From assembly GCA_039655645.1 (NCBI GenBank), contig CM077346.1, positions 41,596,615 through 41,660,614 on the forward strand: a DNA stretch of 64,000 nt, given 5' to 3'. The position numbers were made by a program, and so were the translations under genes. How positions within the stretch are numbered: the stretch's first letter is position 1; every line of letters begins with the position of its first letter. Shown piece after piece: positions 60,101 through 64,000 of the stretch. The notes under the pieces were generated by a model. That model ran no database searches. It was not told the origin of the DNA and saw only the letters and a list, made by a program, of their open reading frames with translations. Origin of the DNA: Ammopiptanthus mongolicus. Its lineage: Eukaryota; Streptophyta; Magnoliopsida; Fabales; Fabaceae.

Positions 60101-62240
60101 ATTTCAATTTTTTTTTCTGTCCTCCCTTATGTTTTGTTGTAACACTCCATGATCCTACGATAAGATTTTATTGTCAAAATACAATAGTTGTGTAATTATA
60201 GTAGATTGTATGATCATTAGCACAGATCATTCTTTGCCTTAGTTTTAGTTCAATTCTAGGCAAGTAGTTATTTTCCTAAGTCTATATAATGTAAAGAAAC
60301 CATATACAGAATTATTCATCCAGAAACAATATCAGAAATATTTTCTTATTCGAGTTATCATACTCTTGATTTGGGAGACTCCTTCCACATCAATCAGCCT
60401 TCATTGCTGATCAACCCTAGCCGTCACAGCAGCCTGCCTTCATTGCAGCTGTTTCCTTTGTTTTGCAGTTGTGTTTCTGCCTTTGATTGCGTTGCAATCC
60501 TTCTCCAGCACCATCGCAGGCGCTAGACCCGTCAGCCTTGCTGCTGCTCAGCCTGTCTCTGGCGGCCTCGTTACCGCAGCCTAGACCCGCTTTATGAAGT
60601 ACAAGAGTTTTATTTTCAGCCCTCTGTTCTATGAGCATCCCAAAATTAGTATGAGAAGCATTGAAGGATGTTGAAAAATGGAAAAAAAAATGTAATATGT
60701 TCATTTAAGAAACAAATGATAACCTGGTGGTTTATATATACACCTAGGTAATAAATGCACACCTATTTACAAGAAATAATTGAGCCAATTCCTATGCAAT
60801 AATAACCCTAACTATTTCGTAGGAGAAGAGTCCCAATACAATTTAATCCTGTTGAAAATATGTTTAGGATCTTTGTAATTATTGTATATAGATTTATTGT
60901 ATAGGCATATCATATTGTATCATATCATGTAAATAGGAATAGAATCTCCTATATTTATCTTGTAATTATATCATTAAGCTTATATAAAAGAGACTCTGCT
61001 GTGTAGTTGAGACACGGTTTCAACATCCGATGCCCCTGTTCTCTCTCTTTCAACATGGTATATAGAGCCCGACAGAGGTAACCCTAAAATCGTCCTACCC
61101 GGTGGACCCAGTGTCCTCCGATGACAATTTTGTTGGCAACCGTGTTCCCGATCCAGTTTGCCCTTCCATCAACCGTCTCAAACAGCCACCTGCCGCCGTC
61201 AGCTGCCCCTCTTTCCGGGACATCTCCGGCAACCAACCCCACCACGAGGTGCGCCTTCTTCAGATCGGCCAAATGTTGGAAGACCGCCGTCAGCCGCCTT
61301 CTCACGCATCCACATGCGCGTCGTGAAGTGTCCGACCACTGTTCCGATCGCCAGCACGTGGCGGCGTGTGGAGGCTTTGTTCCGGACGATTTTTCCAGCG
61401 CGTGGAGGCTTTGTTCTAGCTGGTTTTGTCCACAATCTCCTGCGCATGGTTTGGAAGATTCATAAAGGCCATGGTCTTGGGATACATACAAAGTTAGGGC
61501 GATCATACTCCTCTTTAAACATTAACAAGAAGGAAAGTTCACTATACCACTTGTGTATGCTGCATATATCATTCTATATGGCGATGATTTAATTGAGAAC
61601 AACTACTAAAGGAAAGATTAACAATTGAGTCTGAAAAGAAGGATCTCATAAGGCTAAAGTGCTTCCTTGGGATGGAGGTTGCCTACTCCAATCAAGACAT
61701 CTTTATTTCACAAAGAAATACATCCTTGATATCCTCAAAGAGACTGGAAATCTAGGGTGTAATGCTACTATGGTGCCCATTGAGCTGAATCAAAAAATGG
61801 GAAATGATGAAGTCCCAAGGCTGCCATGAACCAAGTACATGAACCTATGATTAACTACTACTAATTCCAACACTTCTACTAATTCCAACAGATATATATT
61901 AACCAGCTTGAGGAGGAGTGTTGTCAGACTCCACGGTCCCACATTGAGATTATACTGTCCAAGTAGAATAATTGTGTCATTATTGTAGATTGTATAATCA
62001 TTAGGATAGATTATTCTTTACTTTAGTTTTAGCTTTTTTTATTACCCTAAGTCTATATAAGTTAAAGAAACCCTGAACAGAATTATTCATTATTCAGAAA
62101 TATTTTCTCAATCAAGTGGTCTCCTTTGCTGTTAGAAGAATTGCTGCTCATCCTGCATTGTATCATTTTTCTCTCTTAATAAGTATTGTTTTGTCAAAAA
62201 TATTACAGGTATTACAATAATAAGTTGCAGAGAACAGAAG
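39116..62240 (+). CDS. EMF2: EMBRYONIC FLOWER 2-like Polycomb protein, N-terminal 312 codons in 11 exons
   Basis: The spliced product matches plant EMF2, a Su(z)12-type subunit of nuclear Polycomb Repressive Complex 2, which places H3K27 trimethylation and represses floral genes. Exons: 39116-39150, 44215-44338, 44642-44697, 52983-53088, 53227-53386, 53471-53539, 58011-58150, 58332-58391, 58532-58653, 59719-59751, 62209-62240. All introns are GT-AG and phases agree at every junction. There is no stop in 312 codons. Diagnostic stretches are 'YCKPVELYNILQRRAIRN' and 'YYNNKLQRTE'. The early region present here ('MTVSLS...LYICLARLVS') is found in EMF2 and lacking in Arabidopsis VRN2. The C2H2 finger and VEFS box are not in the window. 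The start is the ATG of 'MPGFPVVARGTS', like the EMF2 N-terminus. Some positions are diverged (Cys for Trp in 'CLCGK'). Confidence 0.9.
39151..40459 (+). other. EMF2 intron 1, first part, without recognised elements
   Basis: AT-rich intron DNA with no convincing frame or terminal repeat. The small minus-strand frames here show no motif. Confidence 0.5.
40460..41053 (-). mobile_element. Probable solo copia-type LTR in EMF2 intron 1
   Basis: The ends are TGTTGGGAAATACC and GGATTTCCAACA, inverted and in the TG..CA form. The interior includes 'AACGTGGAAAACCCC', often seen in plant copia LTRs. A (CT)n tract lies at 40716-40734. No clear target duplication was found, so the limits are tentative. 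Confidence 0.5.
41384..41612 (+). mobile_element. MULE-like terminal fragment(s)
   Basis: It begins 'GGCTTAAATATGTTTTTAGT' and matches the reverse complement of 43060-43310 over about 150 bp ('CCCAATGTTAACTTGCTT', 'AAGTGCTGATGTGGC'). A second left-type terminus starts near 41588 ('GCTTAAATATGCTTTTGGTC'). Such ends are typical of a repeat common in legumes. Confidence 0.6.
41613..42341. other. Interior between MULE-like termini
   Basis: The first half is C/A-rich on the plus strand and the second half G/T-rich. The 94-codon minus-strand frame at 42026-42310 is low-complexity (Pro, Thr, Ser, Asn) and unlike any domain I know. It could be captured host DNA, but nothing proves that. Confidence 0.4.
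42342..43310. mobile_element. MULE-like MITE split by a GC-rich hAT-like element
   Basis: The left end 'CTTAAATATGTTTTTAGTC' (42345) continues after the insertion as 'CCTATAAAGTAGAGCTC' (43063). The right end reads, on the minus strand, 'TTTTTAGTCCCTATAAAG'. About 50 bp are inverted at the two ends. Without the insertion the element is about 270 bp. Confidence 0.65.
42364..43054. mobile_element. GC-rich hAT-like element in EMF2 intron 1
   Basis: The target duplication TTTTAGTC is on both sides (42356-42363 and 43055-43062; 9 bp if the preceding T is counted). The inverted ends are 'TAATCAATAGCGG' and 'CCGCTATTGACTA'. Several AGCGG/CCGCT repeats lie within 100 bp of each end, a subterminal pattern usual for hAT elements. 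The interior T- and C-rich frames are not convincing as genes. Confidence 0.7.
43612..43830 (+). pseudogene. LINE C-terminal (zf-RVT region) remnant
   Basis: The plus strand encodes 'GVIWCLWWERNDRIQ', the 'W..W.ERN.RIF' hallmark at the end of plant LINE or non-LTR reverse transcriptases, followed after a frameshift by 'ASFWF' and 'GVSLCEMLGD'-like sequence. It is short and broken. Confidence 0.6.
43831..44214 (+). other. End of EMF2 intron 1
   Basis: Nothing recognised except the pyrimidine-rich 'GTTTTCCCCTGCAG' acceptor at the end. Confidence 0.5.
44215..44338 (+). CDS. EMF2: EMF2 coding exon 2
   Basis: The acceptor is CCTGCAG/A. It encodes 'SSEEELAAEESLSIYCKPVE' and 'LYNILQRRAIRN', the strongest EMF2 signature in the window. 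The donor is AAT/GTACTC, phase 0. Confidence 0.92.
44642..44697 (+). CDS. EMF2: EMF2 coding exon 3
   Basis: It encodes 'PSFLQRCLHYRIKAKHKRR', followed by donor AG/GTAAAG. It is nearly identical to the EMF2 consensus. Confidence 0.92.
44906..45205 (+). mobile_element. 5' LTR of the RT-less element in intron 3
   Basis: It starts TGTTAGGATC and ends GTGTGTAACA. It contains 'GTTAGTTAGTTAG' repeats and a 'TAAATAAATAGGGG' TATA-like box. The following 'AGTGGTCCGACCTGCC' may be a primer-binding site, but I cannot assign the tRNA. Confidence 0.85.
45240..45985 (+). pseudogene. gag-like remnant of the RT-less element
   Basis: The frame starting 'METRVEALKNPVEFLKKG' near 45241 and the later 'DELPNFNGSDPLGWM' near 45709 resemble the start of gypsy gag proteins ('LP.F.G.DP.GW'). 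The frame shifts and ends with no capsid or zinc knuckle. Confidence 0.5.
46786..47063 (+). mobile_element. 3' LTR of the RT-less element in intron 3
   Basis: It starts TGTCAGGATTAG and ends GGGTTGTAACA, with the same blocks as the 5' LTR. Its last two bases belong to the target duplication of the neighbouring copia element. Confidence 0.85.
47067..47269 (+). mobile_element. 5' LTR of the copia element in intron 3
   Basis: It starts TGTTGTAATATATCGGAAG and ends CTTTAAACA. It is followed at once by 'TGGTATCAGCAGCC', a primer-binding site for initiator methionine tRNA. It holds a palindrome 'ATCGGAAGATATTCTTCCGA'. The 3' LTR is 88 bp shorter in the middle. Confidence 0.88.
47486..48537. mobile_element. 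hAT-like non-autonomous element in the copia leader
   Basis: It has exact 10-bp inverted ends TAGGGGTGGA and TCCACCCCTA. The flanks ACACGTGC (47478-47485) and ACGCGCGC (48538-48545) are a probable 8-bp duplication with two changes. Repeated GGTTCGGG/CCCGA-type motifs near both ends fit the hAT family. Frames inside (47863-48183 minus, 47900-48160 plus) are repetitive translations of tandem 'TCTCAAACCCC'-type sequence. Confidence 0.7.
48678..49494 (+). pseudogene. copia gag, interrupted
   Basis: The frame starts 'MSESETTQSTTTTAPPP' and has the UBN2-type gag motifs 'TWLWNSTTPNINKNFMF', 'AREIWDSF' and 'RVFRFLSGLNSECDPIR'. Two stops (TAA at 48813-48815, TAG at 49044-49046) are in frame. It reaches the first Cys of the zinc knuckle ('RWCN'), where a hAT element is inserted. 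The rest of the knuckle continues at 50468. Confidence 0.85.
49503..50459 (-). mobile_element. hAT derivative inserted in the copia zinc knuckle
   Basis: An exact 8-bp duplication GGTGTAAC flanks it (49495-49502 and 50460-50467). The inverted ends are 'CATGGTTGTCAGACTCACGA' and, read inward from the right, 'CATGGTTGTCAAACTCACAA'. Many GACTCG/CGAGTC motifs cluster near both ends, as usual for hAT. It keeps the start of a transposase-like frame on the minus strand (49746-49895). Confidence 0.88.
49746..49895 (-). pseudogene. Truncated hAT transposase N-terminus
   Basis: A 49-codon minus-strand frame begins 'MSQSGNNPATTTSTGG' and contains 'RNRTDPSWKHGTDV', which resembles the lead-in to the BED zinc finger of plant hAT transposases ('SDPAWKH'). 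It stops before the Cys residues. The catalytic and dimerisation parts are missing, so the element needs help from a complete relative. Confidence 0.6.
50468..50950 (+). pseudogene. copia zinc-knuckle remainder and protease start
   Basis: After the hAT insertion the frame resumes with 'CRKSGKETCFKLHGK', then after frame changes reaches 'EDIWIIDSGATDQ', the active site of the copia aspartic protease, followed at once by a stop. The sequence then jumps to RT near 50945, so integrase and the first half of RT are deleted. Confidence 0.75.
50955..51190 (+). pseudogene. copia reverse transcriptase fragment
   Basis: The 'MVYVDDIIIADDEVEKQVL' box carries the YVDD catalytic motif, followed by 'KDLGKLKYFLGIEVAYSKQG' and 'ISQRKYVLDLLKET', all standard copia RT. 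It ends at a TGA. Confidence 0.9.
51300..51802 (+). pseudogene. copia RNase H fragment
   Basis: It contains 'TYTDADYAWSIVDRRSTSGY' with the RNase H Asp, 'EAEFRAMAQGIYELLWMR', and near the end 'HIEIDRHFIKEKL' and 'PSEHQLADVFTEGL'. A stop (TGA near 51491) breaks it. Confidence 0.85.
51863..51977 (+). mobile_element. 3' LTR of the copia element in intron 3 (internally deleted)
   Basis: It begins TGTTGTAATATATCGGAAG after the purine tract 'CTTGAGGGGAG' and ends TTTTTTAAACA. It lacks about 90 bp present in the 5' LTR. Confidence 0.85.
51985..52982 (+). other. Right part of EMF2 intron 3
   Basis: AT-rich intron DNA. A 'TTCATTCTGCTGTTTACTTTTG' segment is repeated in tandem near 52870-52920. No gene or mobile element recognised. 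Confidence 0.5.
52983..53088 (+). CDS. EMF2: EMF2 coding exon 4
   Basis: The acceptor is GTTTAG/A. It encodes 'IQMTVSLSRTVTESQTVFPL' and 'YICLARLVSDVRVPE'. The donor is GAG/GTAGGA. It is separated from exon 3 by 8.3 kb of nested transposons. Confidence 0.88.
53227..53386 (+). CDS. EMF2: EMF2 coding exon 5
   Basis: It encodes 'YSAVYQISRIFIF', then 'VQAKFTLPEVNKLAVEARSR' and 'SLVILFVST'. The acceptor context is unusual: AAAAACAAAAAAG with no pyrimidine tract directly before it, although a T-rich stretch lies about 30 bases upstream. The donor is ACCT/GTATGT. Confidence 0.87.
53471..53539 (+). CDS. EMF2: EMF2 coding exon 6
   Basis: The acceptor is CTTGCAG/T and the donor GATT/GTAAGA. It encodes 'KKSNSSSGVDAGLVPMDLTS', the least conserved part of the N-terminal region in the family. 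It is supported mainly by phase and splice sites. Confidence 0.75.
54721..55056 (+). mobile_element. Complete TRIM retrotransposon, 336 bp
   Basis: Two LTRs of 118 and 119 bp (54721-54838 and 54938-55056) start TGTTGGAGTC and end CTAAGA. A primer-binding site 'TGGTATCAGAGCC' (54839-54851) and a purine tract 'GGCGTGAGGGGGG' precede the 3' LTR. The target duplication AGCAT is exact (54716-54720 and 55057-55061). The LTRs end in GA rather than CA. It codes for nothing, as is normal for TRIMs. Confidence 0.9.
55113..55724 (-). CDS. Acidic ORF of the RT-less element with a 53-residue internal duplication
   Basis: A 203-codon minus-strand open frame. Residues 1-53 and 54-106 are near-identical repeats beginning 'MRERRCLEGWVLSRPNDPLP'; the rest is charged and rich in E, K and Q ('EEISDEVVAAKIEAAIQHAQ'), probably helical. 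I do not recognise a domain. It sits where gag would be in this RT-less element. It may be gag-like, captured host sequence, or a fragment of a longer frame that starts near 56254. Confidence 0.4.
   Translation of the reverse strand: MRERRCLEGWVLSRPNDPLPPPELRDPNSPMEGTPTAKNIQRRKRQKAEGEHEMRERRCLEGWVLSRPNDPLPPPEPWDPNSPMEGTPTASKLWAAVTETSQEVEGETELNRRRPEKREAVEEISDEVVAAKIEAAIQHAQDKGKAVVVTEVEEEDHQKQFSTERGKPLQSQQNLDKEKKIEVENKMVVAWQPKLAALLKSLE
55456..55773 (-). repeat. 159-bp tandem duplication
   Basis: The block starting 'GCTGTTGGCGTTCCCTCCAT' occurs at 55456 and 55615 with only a few differences. The period of 159 bp is 53 codons, so the frame is kept. Confidence 0.9.
56063..56254 (-). other. Coiled-coil ORF next to the truncated 5' LTR
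   Basis: A 63-codon minus-strand frame, 'LQILEEMLREIALWRKHIER' and 'QQKMIEDFREQLRKFRQ', with regular hydrophobic spacing typical of a coiled coil. It abuts the truncated LTR and is probably the N-terminal part of the element's gag-like protein. A second charged minus-strand frame follows at 55799-56047. Confidence 0.4.
56409..57040 (+). other. EMF2 intron 6 between elements
   Basis: No frame or terminal repeat recognised. A 'CATGGTATTAGAGCTTCTTTG' string near 56861 looks like a degenerate copia primer-binding site, preceded by 'TTTCCAA', perhaps the end of an old LTR. Confidence 0.35.
57040..57720 (-). pseudogene. LINE C-terminal (zf-RVT region) remnant, minus strand
   Basis: The minus strand encodes the zinc-binding region after a LINE reverse transcriptase in several frames: 'DRVVLLAFLGCSTYALF' and 'FCLFCSLWLEKNRIFKG' at the end, and further upstream 'SNILTGQLFLTG' and 'DSLLCLRICVLC'. 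The 'LW.EKNRIF' motif matches the fragment at 43612-43830. There is no RT core. Confidence 0.6.
58011..58150 (+). CDS. EMF2: EMF2 coding exon 7
   Basis: The acceptor is CTTGACAG/C. It encodes 'QYCLCGKVSLESLYMAWDSS' and 'PNFHLGQRAEIMSTVDLLPC', clearly EMF2. The donor is AAG/GTATCA. Confidence 0.9.
58332..58391 (+). CDS. EMF2: EMF2 coding exon 8
   Basis: It encodes 'SDFQNEDTSISIHVPCNSEN'. The acceptor is GTTGCAG/T and the donor AAT/GTGGTT. It matches the 'EEKCVSIQVPSN' segment of the family. Confidence 0.83.
58532..58653 (+). CDS. EMF2: EMF2 coding exon 9
   Basis: It encodes 'STSKKLQITISAEEFGSKEK' and 'SEVPSSSLSHIIR'. The acceptor is CTAAAG/A and the donor CG/GTAAAT. Confidence 0.9.
58793..59612 (+). 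repeat. ~405-bp tandem duplication in EMF2 intron 9
   Basis: Copy 1 starts 'CATTGCAAAATGGAACTAGC' at 58793 and copy 2 'CATTGCAAAGTGAAATTTGC' at 59200. Shared blocks include 'GGTCTCATCTGGAAGATG' (58969) with 'GGTCTCATCTTGAAGATG' (59369), and 'TATTGCCTATATTGTCTGCA' (59102 and 59511). The copies have diverged noticeably, so the duplication is old. Confidence 0.85.
59719..59751 (+). CDS. EMF2: EMF2 coding exon 10
   Basis: A 33-nt micro-exon encoding 'LREGNVMFNY' with shared codons at both ends. The acceptor is GTCCAG/G and the donor CAG/GTATTA. It matches 'RLRTGNVVFNY' of the family. Confidence 0.88.
59819..60243 (+). repeat. ~200-bp tandem duplication containing LTR sequence, intron 10
   Basis: The block starting 'TATGGTCATGGTCATTTTAA' occurs at 59819 and 60020. 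Each copy runs into 'TGTTGTAA.AC' LTR-like sequence ('TGTGTAATTATAGTAGATTG'). The second copy has 26 extra bases near 60062. Confidence 0.8.
60850..61055 (+). mobile_element. Second copia LTR type in intron 10
   Basis: It starts TGTTGAAAATATG and ends CTCTTTCAACA. It is followed by 'TGGTATATAGAGCC', a mutated initiator-Met primer-binding site (usual TGGTATCAGAGC). It contains 'TTATATAAAAGAGACTC', a likely LTR promoter box. No matching 3' partner was found in the window. Confidence 0.7.
61070..61639 (+). other. GC-rich leader or gag remnant, intron 10
   Basis: Several overlapping frames on both strands (61084-61592) come from a GC-rich stretch after the primer-binding site. None carries a gag motif I recognise. 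A short duplicated 'GCGTGGAGGCTTTGTTC' occurs near 61367 and 61400. Confidence 0.35.
61640..61835 (+). pseudogene. copia RT fragment in intron 10
   Basis: It encodes 'LKCFLGMEVAYSNQDIFIS', then after a frameshift 'ILDILKETGNLGCNATMVP', a standard copia RT region also seen at 51050-51180. Nothing of the catalytic YVDD box remains. Confidence 0.75.
62209..62240 (+). CDS. EMF2: EMF2 coding exon 11
   Basis: A 32-nt micro-exon encoding 'YYNNKLQRTE' plus split codons. The acceptor is TTACAG/G and the donor GAAG/GTAATT. The next family exon (zinc finger, 'EDFSCPFC' type) is not found before the copia LTR at 62725. Confidence 0.88.
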
Positions 62241-62724
62241 GTAATTTAAACAGTGCTCTCTCTCTCTCTCATATGTGTGATTGCTTTCTTTTTTCTTTGT
62301 GGAGTAATTAATTTACTTTTTTTAACAAACTTGACAATGTTGGGGCTAGATCCGGTAAAAGCGATGTCAATGTGTATCTTTTATGTGTCAATTTATAATT
62401 TTCAGTTCTCTTATCCAAACTTCAAAGTTCATTAAAGTTTGTGAAGGACAGCTGTGTGGTACTGTAGGACTTAACAAAGGGCAGATTTTCTGCTTACTAT
62501 ACATATTCTTGTATTGAACCTCTATGGTCTCAACTCCATTGAAATAATTGTTTGTTTTAATATCTCTCAATGCTAAAGGACACTATTTGAATTGCATATT
62601 ATTTTAATGATAATAGGAAATATCTTGTTTACCTTGTGAAAGTTCAGTAGCTTTGCCATTGAAGGAAGAAGGCCAAAAGTTTTCATTGGACACATTTGTT
62701 TGAGATTTTAAAAGCCATTAGTTG
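62241..62724 (+). other. Start of EMF2 intron 11
   Basis: Intron sequence after donor GTAATT. I searched for the next family exon (zinc finger) and found no match in the required phase. A Cys-containing string 'SCLPCESSVALPLK' near 62622 is in the wrong phase and I do not call it. Confidence 0.5.
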
Positions 62725-62973
62725 TGTTAGGAACATAGACTATTGTTAGTAAGGAAGATAGAGATGTGTTAGTTATTTAGTTTGACAGCTAGAGTCTATC
62801 TCTAGTTTATCCTATTGTTTAGGATAATAGTTTATCTTTATCTTTTATCTTATCTTTATCTCTTATCTATATTTTTTGTATATATATAGAAGAGATACAT
62901 TTCTGTAAACGATTGAATTATCAGAAGTAAATAAAACAGCGATATTCACTGTTTCTCTCCTCATCTTAACTTT
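62725..62973 (+). mobile_element. 5' LTR of a copia element in EMF2 intron 11
   Basis: It begins TGTTAGGAACATAG and contains a 'TTTATCTTATCTTTATCTC' tract and 'TGTATATATATAGAAGAG', a likely promoter box. The following 'TGGTATCAGATTTTC' (from 62976) is a primer-binding site for initiator Met tRNA. The exact 3' border is uncertain by a few bases. The element continues past the window end, so no right target duplication is available. Confidence 0.75.
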
Positions 62974-63033
62974 TATGGTATCAGATTTTCTTTTTTCAAA
63001 AGTTAACGTGAGTTGAGAGAGACTTTGGCTGCT

Positions 63034-63976
63034 ATGGCCGATTCTGGTGTAAGCGGAGGTGATGGTTTTGAGGGTCAGACCTCACAACCAACCTCCACAA
63101 TTATACCCGCTGCAAATACCTCTGATAGTATGTCCCTTCAGATTTGTCCAGTGGTCTCGATCAGTTCAAATGGTGGTTCATGGCAAAGGGAAGTTTGGTT
63201 TTTTGGATGGAACAGTCAAGCAACCTGATGCTAAGGATCCTCAATTTTCGAATTGGGAGATTCAAAATTCTATGGTAATGGCTTGGCTTATTCATTCAAT
63301 GGAGGACAGCATTGGTGACACTTATTTGTTCTATACCACTGCTAAGGACATCTGGGATGCGGTCACTCTAGCGTATTCAGATTCTGCAGATTCATCACAA
63401 ATTTTTGAACTCAGGAATCGTGCTCGGAATTTGCGACAGGGGGAGCTGACAGTAACTCAATATTTTACTGCATTGAAGAAGGTATGGCAAGAAATTGATG
63501 TTTTTCGAATCTGTGACTGGAAAGACAAATCTGATGGTACACAATATAATACGATGTTAACAGAGGACCGAATTTATGATTTTCTTGCTGGTTTAAATCC
63601 TGATCTTGATGATGTACGTGGTTGTATTTTTGCCAAAACACCTTTACCCAGTATTGATGCAGTTTTTTCTGAGGTTCGTCGTGAAGAGAGTCGAAAGCAT
63701 GTGATGCTTGGTAGTCCATCCTTGCCCCCTATGGAGACATCAGCTCTTGCTGTTCGAGGTTCTAATACTCGGAAAAAAGCTCAATCATGGTGTGATCATT
63801 GTCAACGACCATATCATACGAAAGAAACCTGCTGGAAACTTCATGGTAAGCCAGCAAATTGGGTGCCTCGCAGTGCAAGAGGGAAGGAAGGCAAGGGTTT
63901 TCAGGCTGTCAGTGAACCACAGTTAAAGGAATCCTCGTCAGTTCCATTTTCAAAGGCACAAATGGATCATCTCTAA
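63034..63976 (+). pseudogene. copia gag of the intron 11 element
   Basis: The frame starts 'MADSGVSGGDGFEGQTSQP' and shifts by one base near 63160-63190, after which 'KFGFLDGTVKQPDAKDPQFS' and 'TTAKDIWDAVTLAYSD' identify a UBN2-type copia gag. A CCHC zinc knuckle is intact ('WCDHCQRPYHTKETCWKLHG'). The frame ends at TAA 63974-63976 after 'KAQMDHL', where relatives continue into pol. The frameshift makes this copy defective unless corrected by chance. It is better preserved than the copia in intron 3, so probably younger. Confidence 0.85.
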
Positions 63977-64000
63977 AAATTCTAGGTGGCCCAACTATCT

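Larger units (their letters stand above)
60136..62125 (+). mobile_element. Copia remnants in EMF2 intron 10
   Basis: LTR-like copies starting TGTTGT..CACT/GACTCC lie at about 60136-60370 and 61919-62125, sharing 'CCTAAGTCTATATAA' and 'CAGAATTATTCAT'. Between them are another LTR (60850-61055), a primer-binding site, and an RT fragment at 61640-61830 ('GMEVAYSNQDIFIS'). A purine tract 'GCTTGAGGAGGAG' precedes the last LTR. The borders are approximate. Confidence 0.55.

Noticed and set aside
61084..61592. Four overlapping frames of 74 to 144 codons on both strands in intron 10
   Set aside because: A GC-rich copia leader explains them; none has gag motifs.
62388..62570. Minus-strand frame with 'NFEVWIRE', recalling the EMF2 'NFEFWVTEE' motif
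   Set aside because: Wrong strand for the gene and only a few residues alike; chance.
62600..62670. Possible EMF2 zinc-finger exon ('SCLPCESSVALPLK')
   Set aside because: The phase does not join to exon 11, the upstream AG gives a stop in the needed frame, and the Cys spacing does not match the family well.
1..64000. CRISPR array, operon, phage, tRNA or rRNA genes
   Set aside because: The repeats seen are transposon ends, minisatellites or microsatellites. No regular spacers and no RNA gene structure could be supported, and the genome is clearly a plant nuclear one.

Overview
The window is nuclear DNA from a flowering plant. My best guess is a papilionoid legume, because several repeat types here (termini reading 'TTAAATATGTTTTTAGTCCC', and a TRIM whose LTR begins 'TGTTGGAGTCCCACATTGG') are ones I associate with legumes; the species cannot be fixed from the sequence alone. 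There are no bacterial-style operons, no CRISPR array, and no tRNA or rRNA gene that I could support. Two very different halves meet near position 33,400.

Positions 1 to about 33,400 are a stack of nested LTR retrotransposons, mostly Ty3/gypsy chromoviruses of the Tekay/Del type with long LTRs that start TGTAACA. The oldest visible element, A, lies on the minus strand from 1766 to 33396. Its pol is split by solo LTR B (6242-13501), which is itself split by solo LTR C (10612-13332). Its protease region is split by solo LTR F (13904-15165). Its 5' LTR is split by a complete plus-strand element D (17381-30270, target duplication TTTCC), and the 5' LTR of D is split by solo LTR E (19077-22890, target duplication GATGA). 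A Tourist-like MITE also sits in the 5' LTR of A. Most insertions are supported by target-site duplications read directly from the sequence. No pol or gag reading frame in this half is intact.

Positions 33,400 to 38,200 are AT-rich intergenic DNA: a 2.15-kb relative of the Tourist-like MITE carrying four 105-bp repeats, a 1.5-kb inverted repeat, and four copies of one short MITE placed one after another.

Positions 38,300 to the end of the window hold the one convincing host gene, an EMBRYONIC FLOWER 2 (EMF2) type Polycomb gene on the plus strand. Eleven coding exons from 39116 to 62240 join in phase to give the first 312 codons without a stop. The C2H2 zinc finger and VEFS box must lie beyond the right edge. 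The exons total under 1 kb, yet they spread over 23 kb because five introns are filled with transposons: MULE-like termini, a GC-rich hAT-like element, a probable solo LTR and a LINE remnant in intron 1; an RT-less LTR element, a deleted Ty1/copia element and two hAT derivatives in intron 3; a second RT-less LTR element with a TRIM inside it, plus a LINE remnant, in intron 6; copia remnants in intron 10; and a copia element in intron 11 that runs off the window. The exons have stayed open while everything around them has decayed, so the gene is probably still expressed, although this cannot be proven here.
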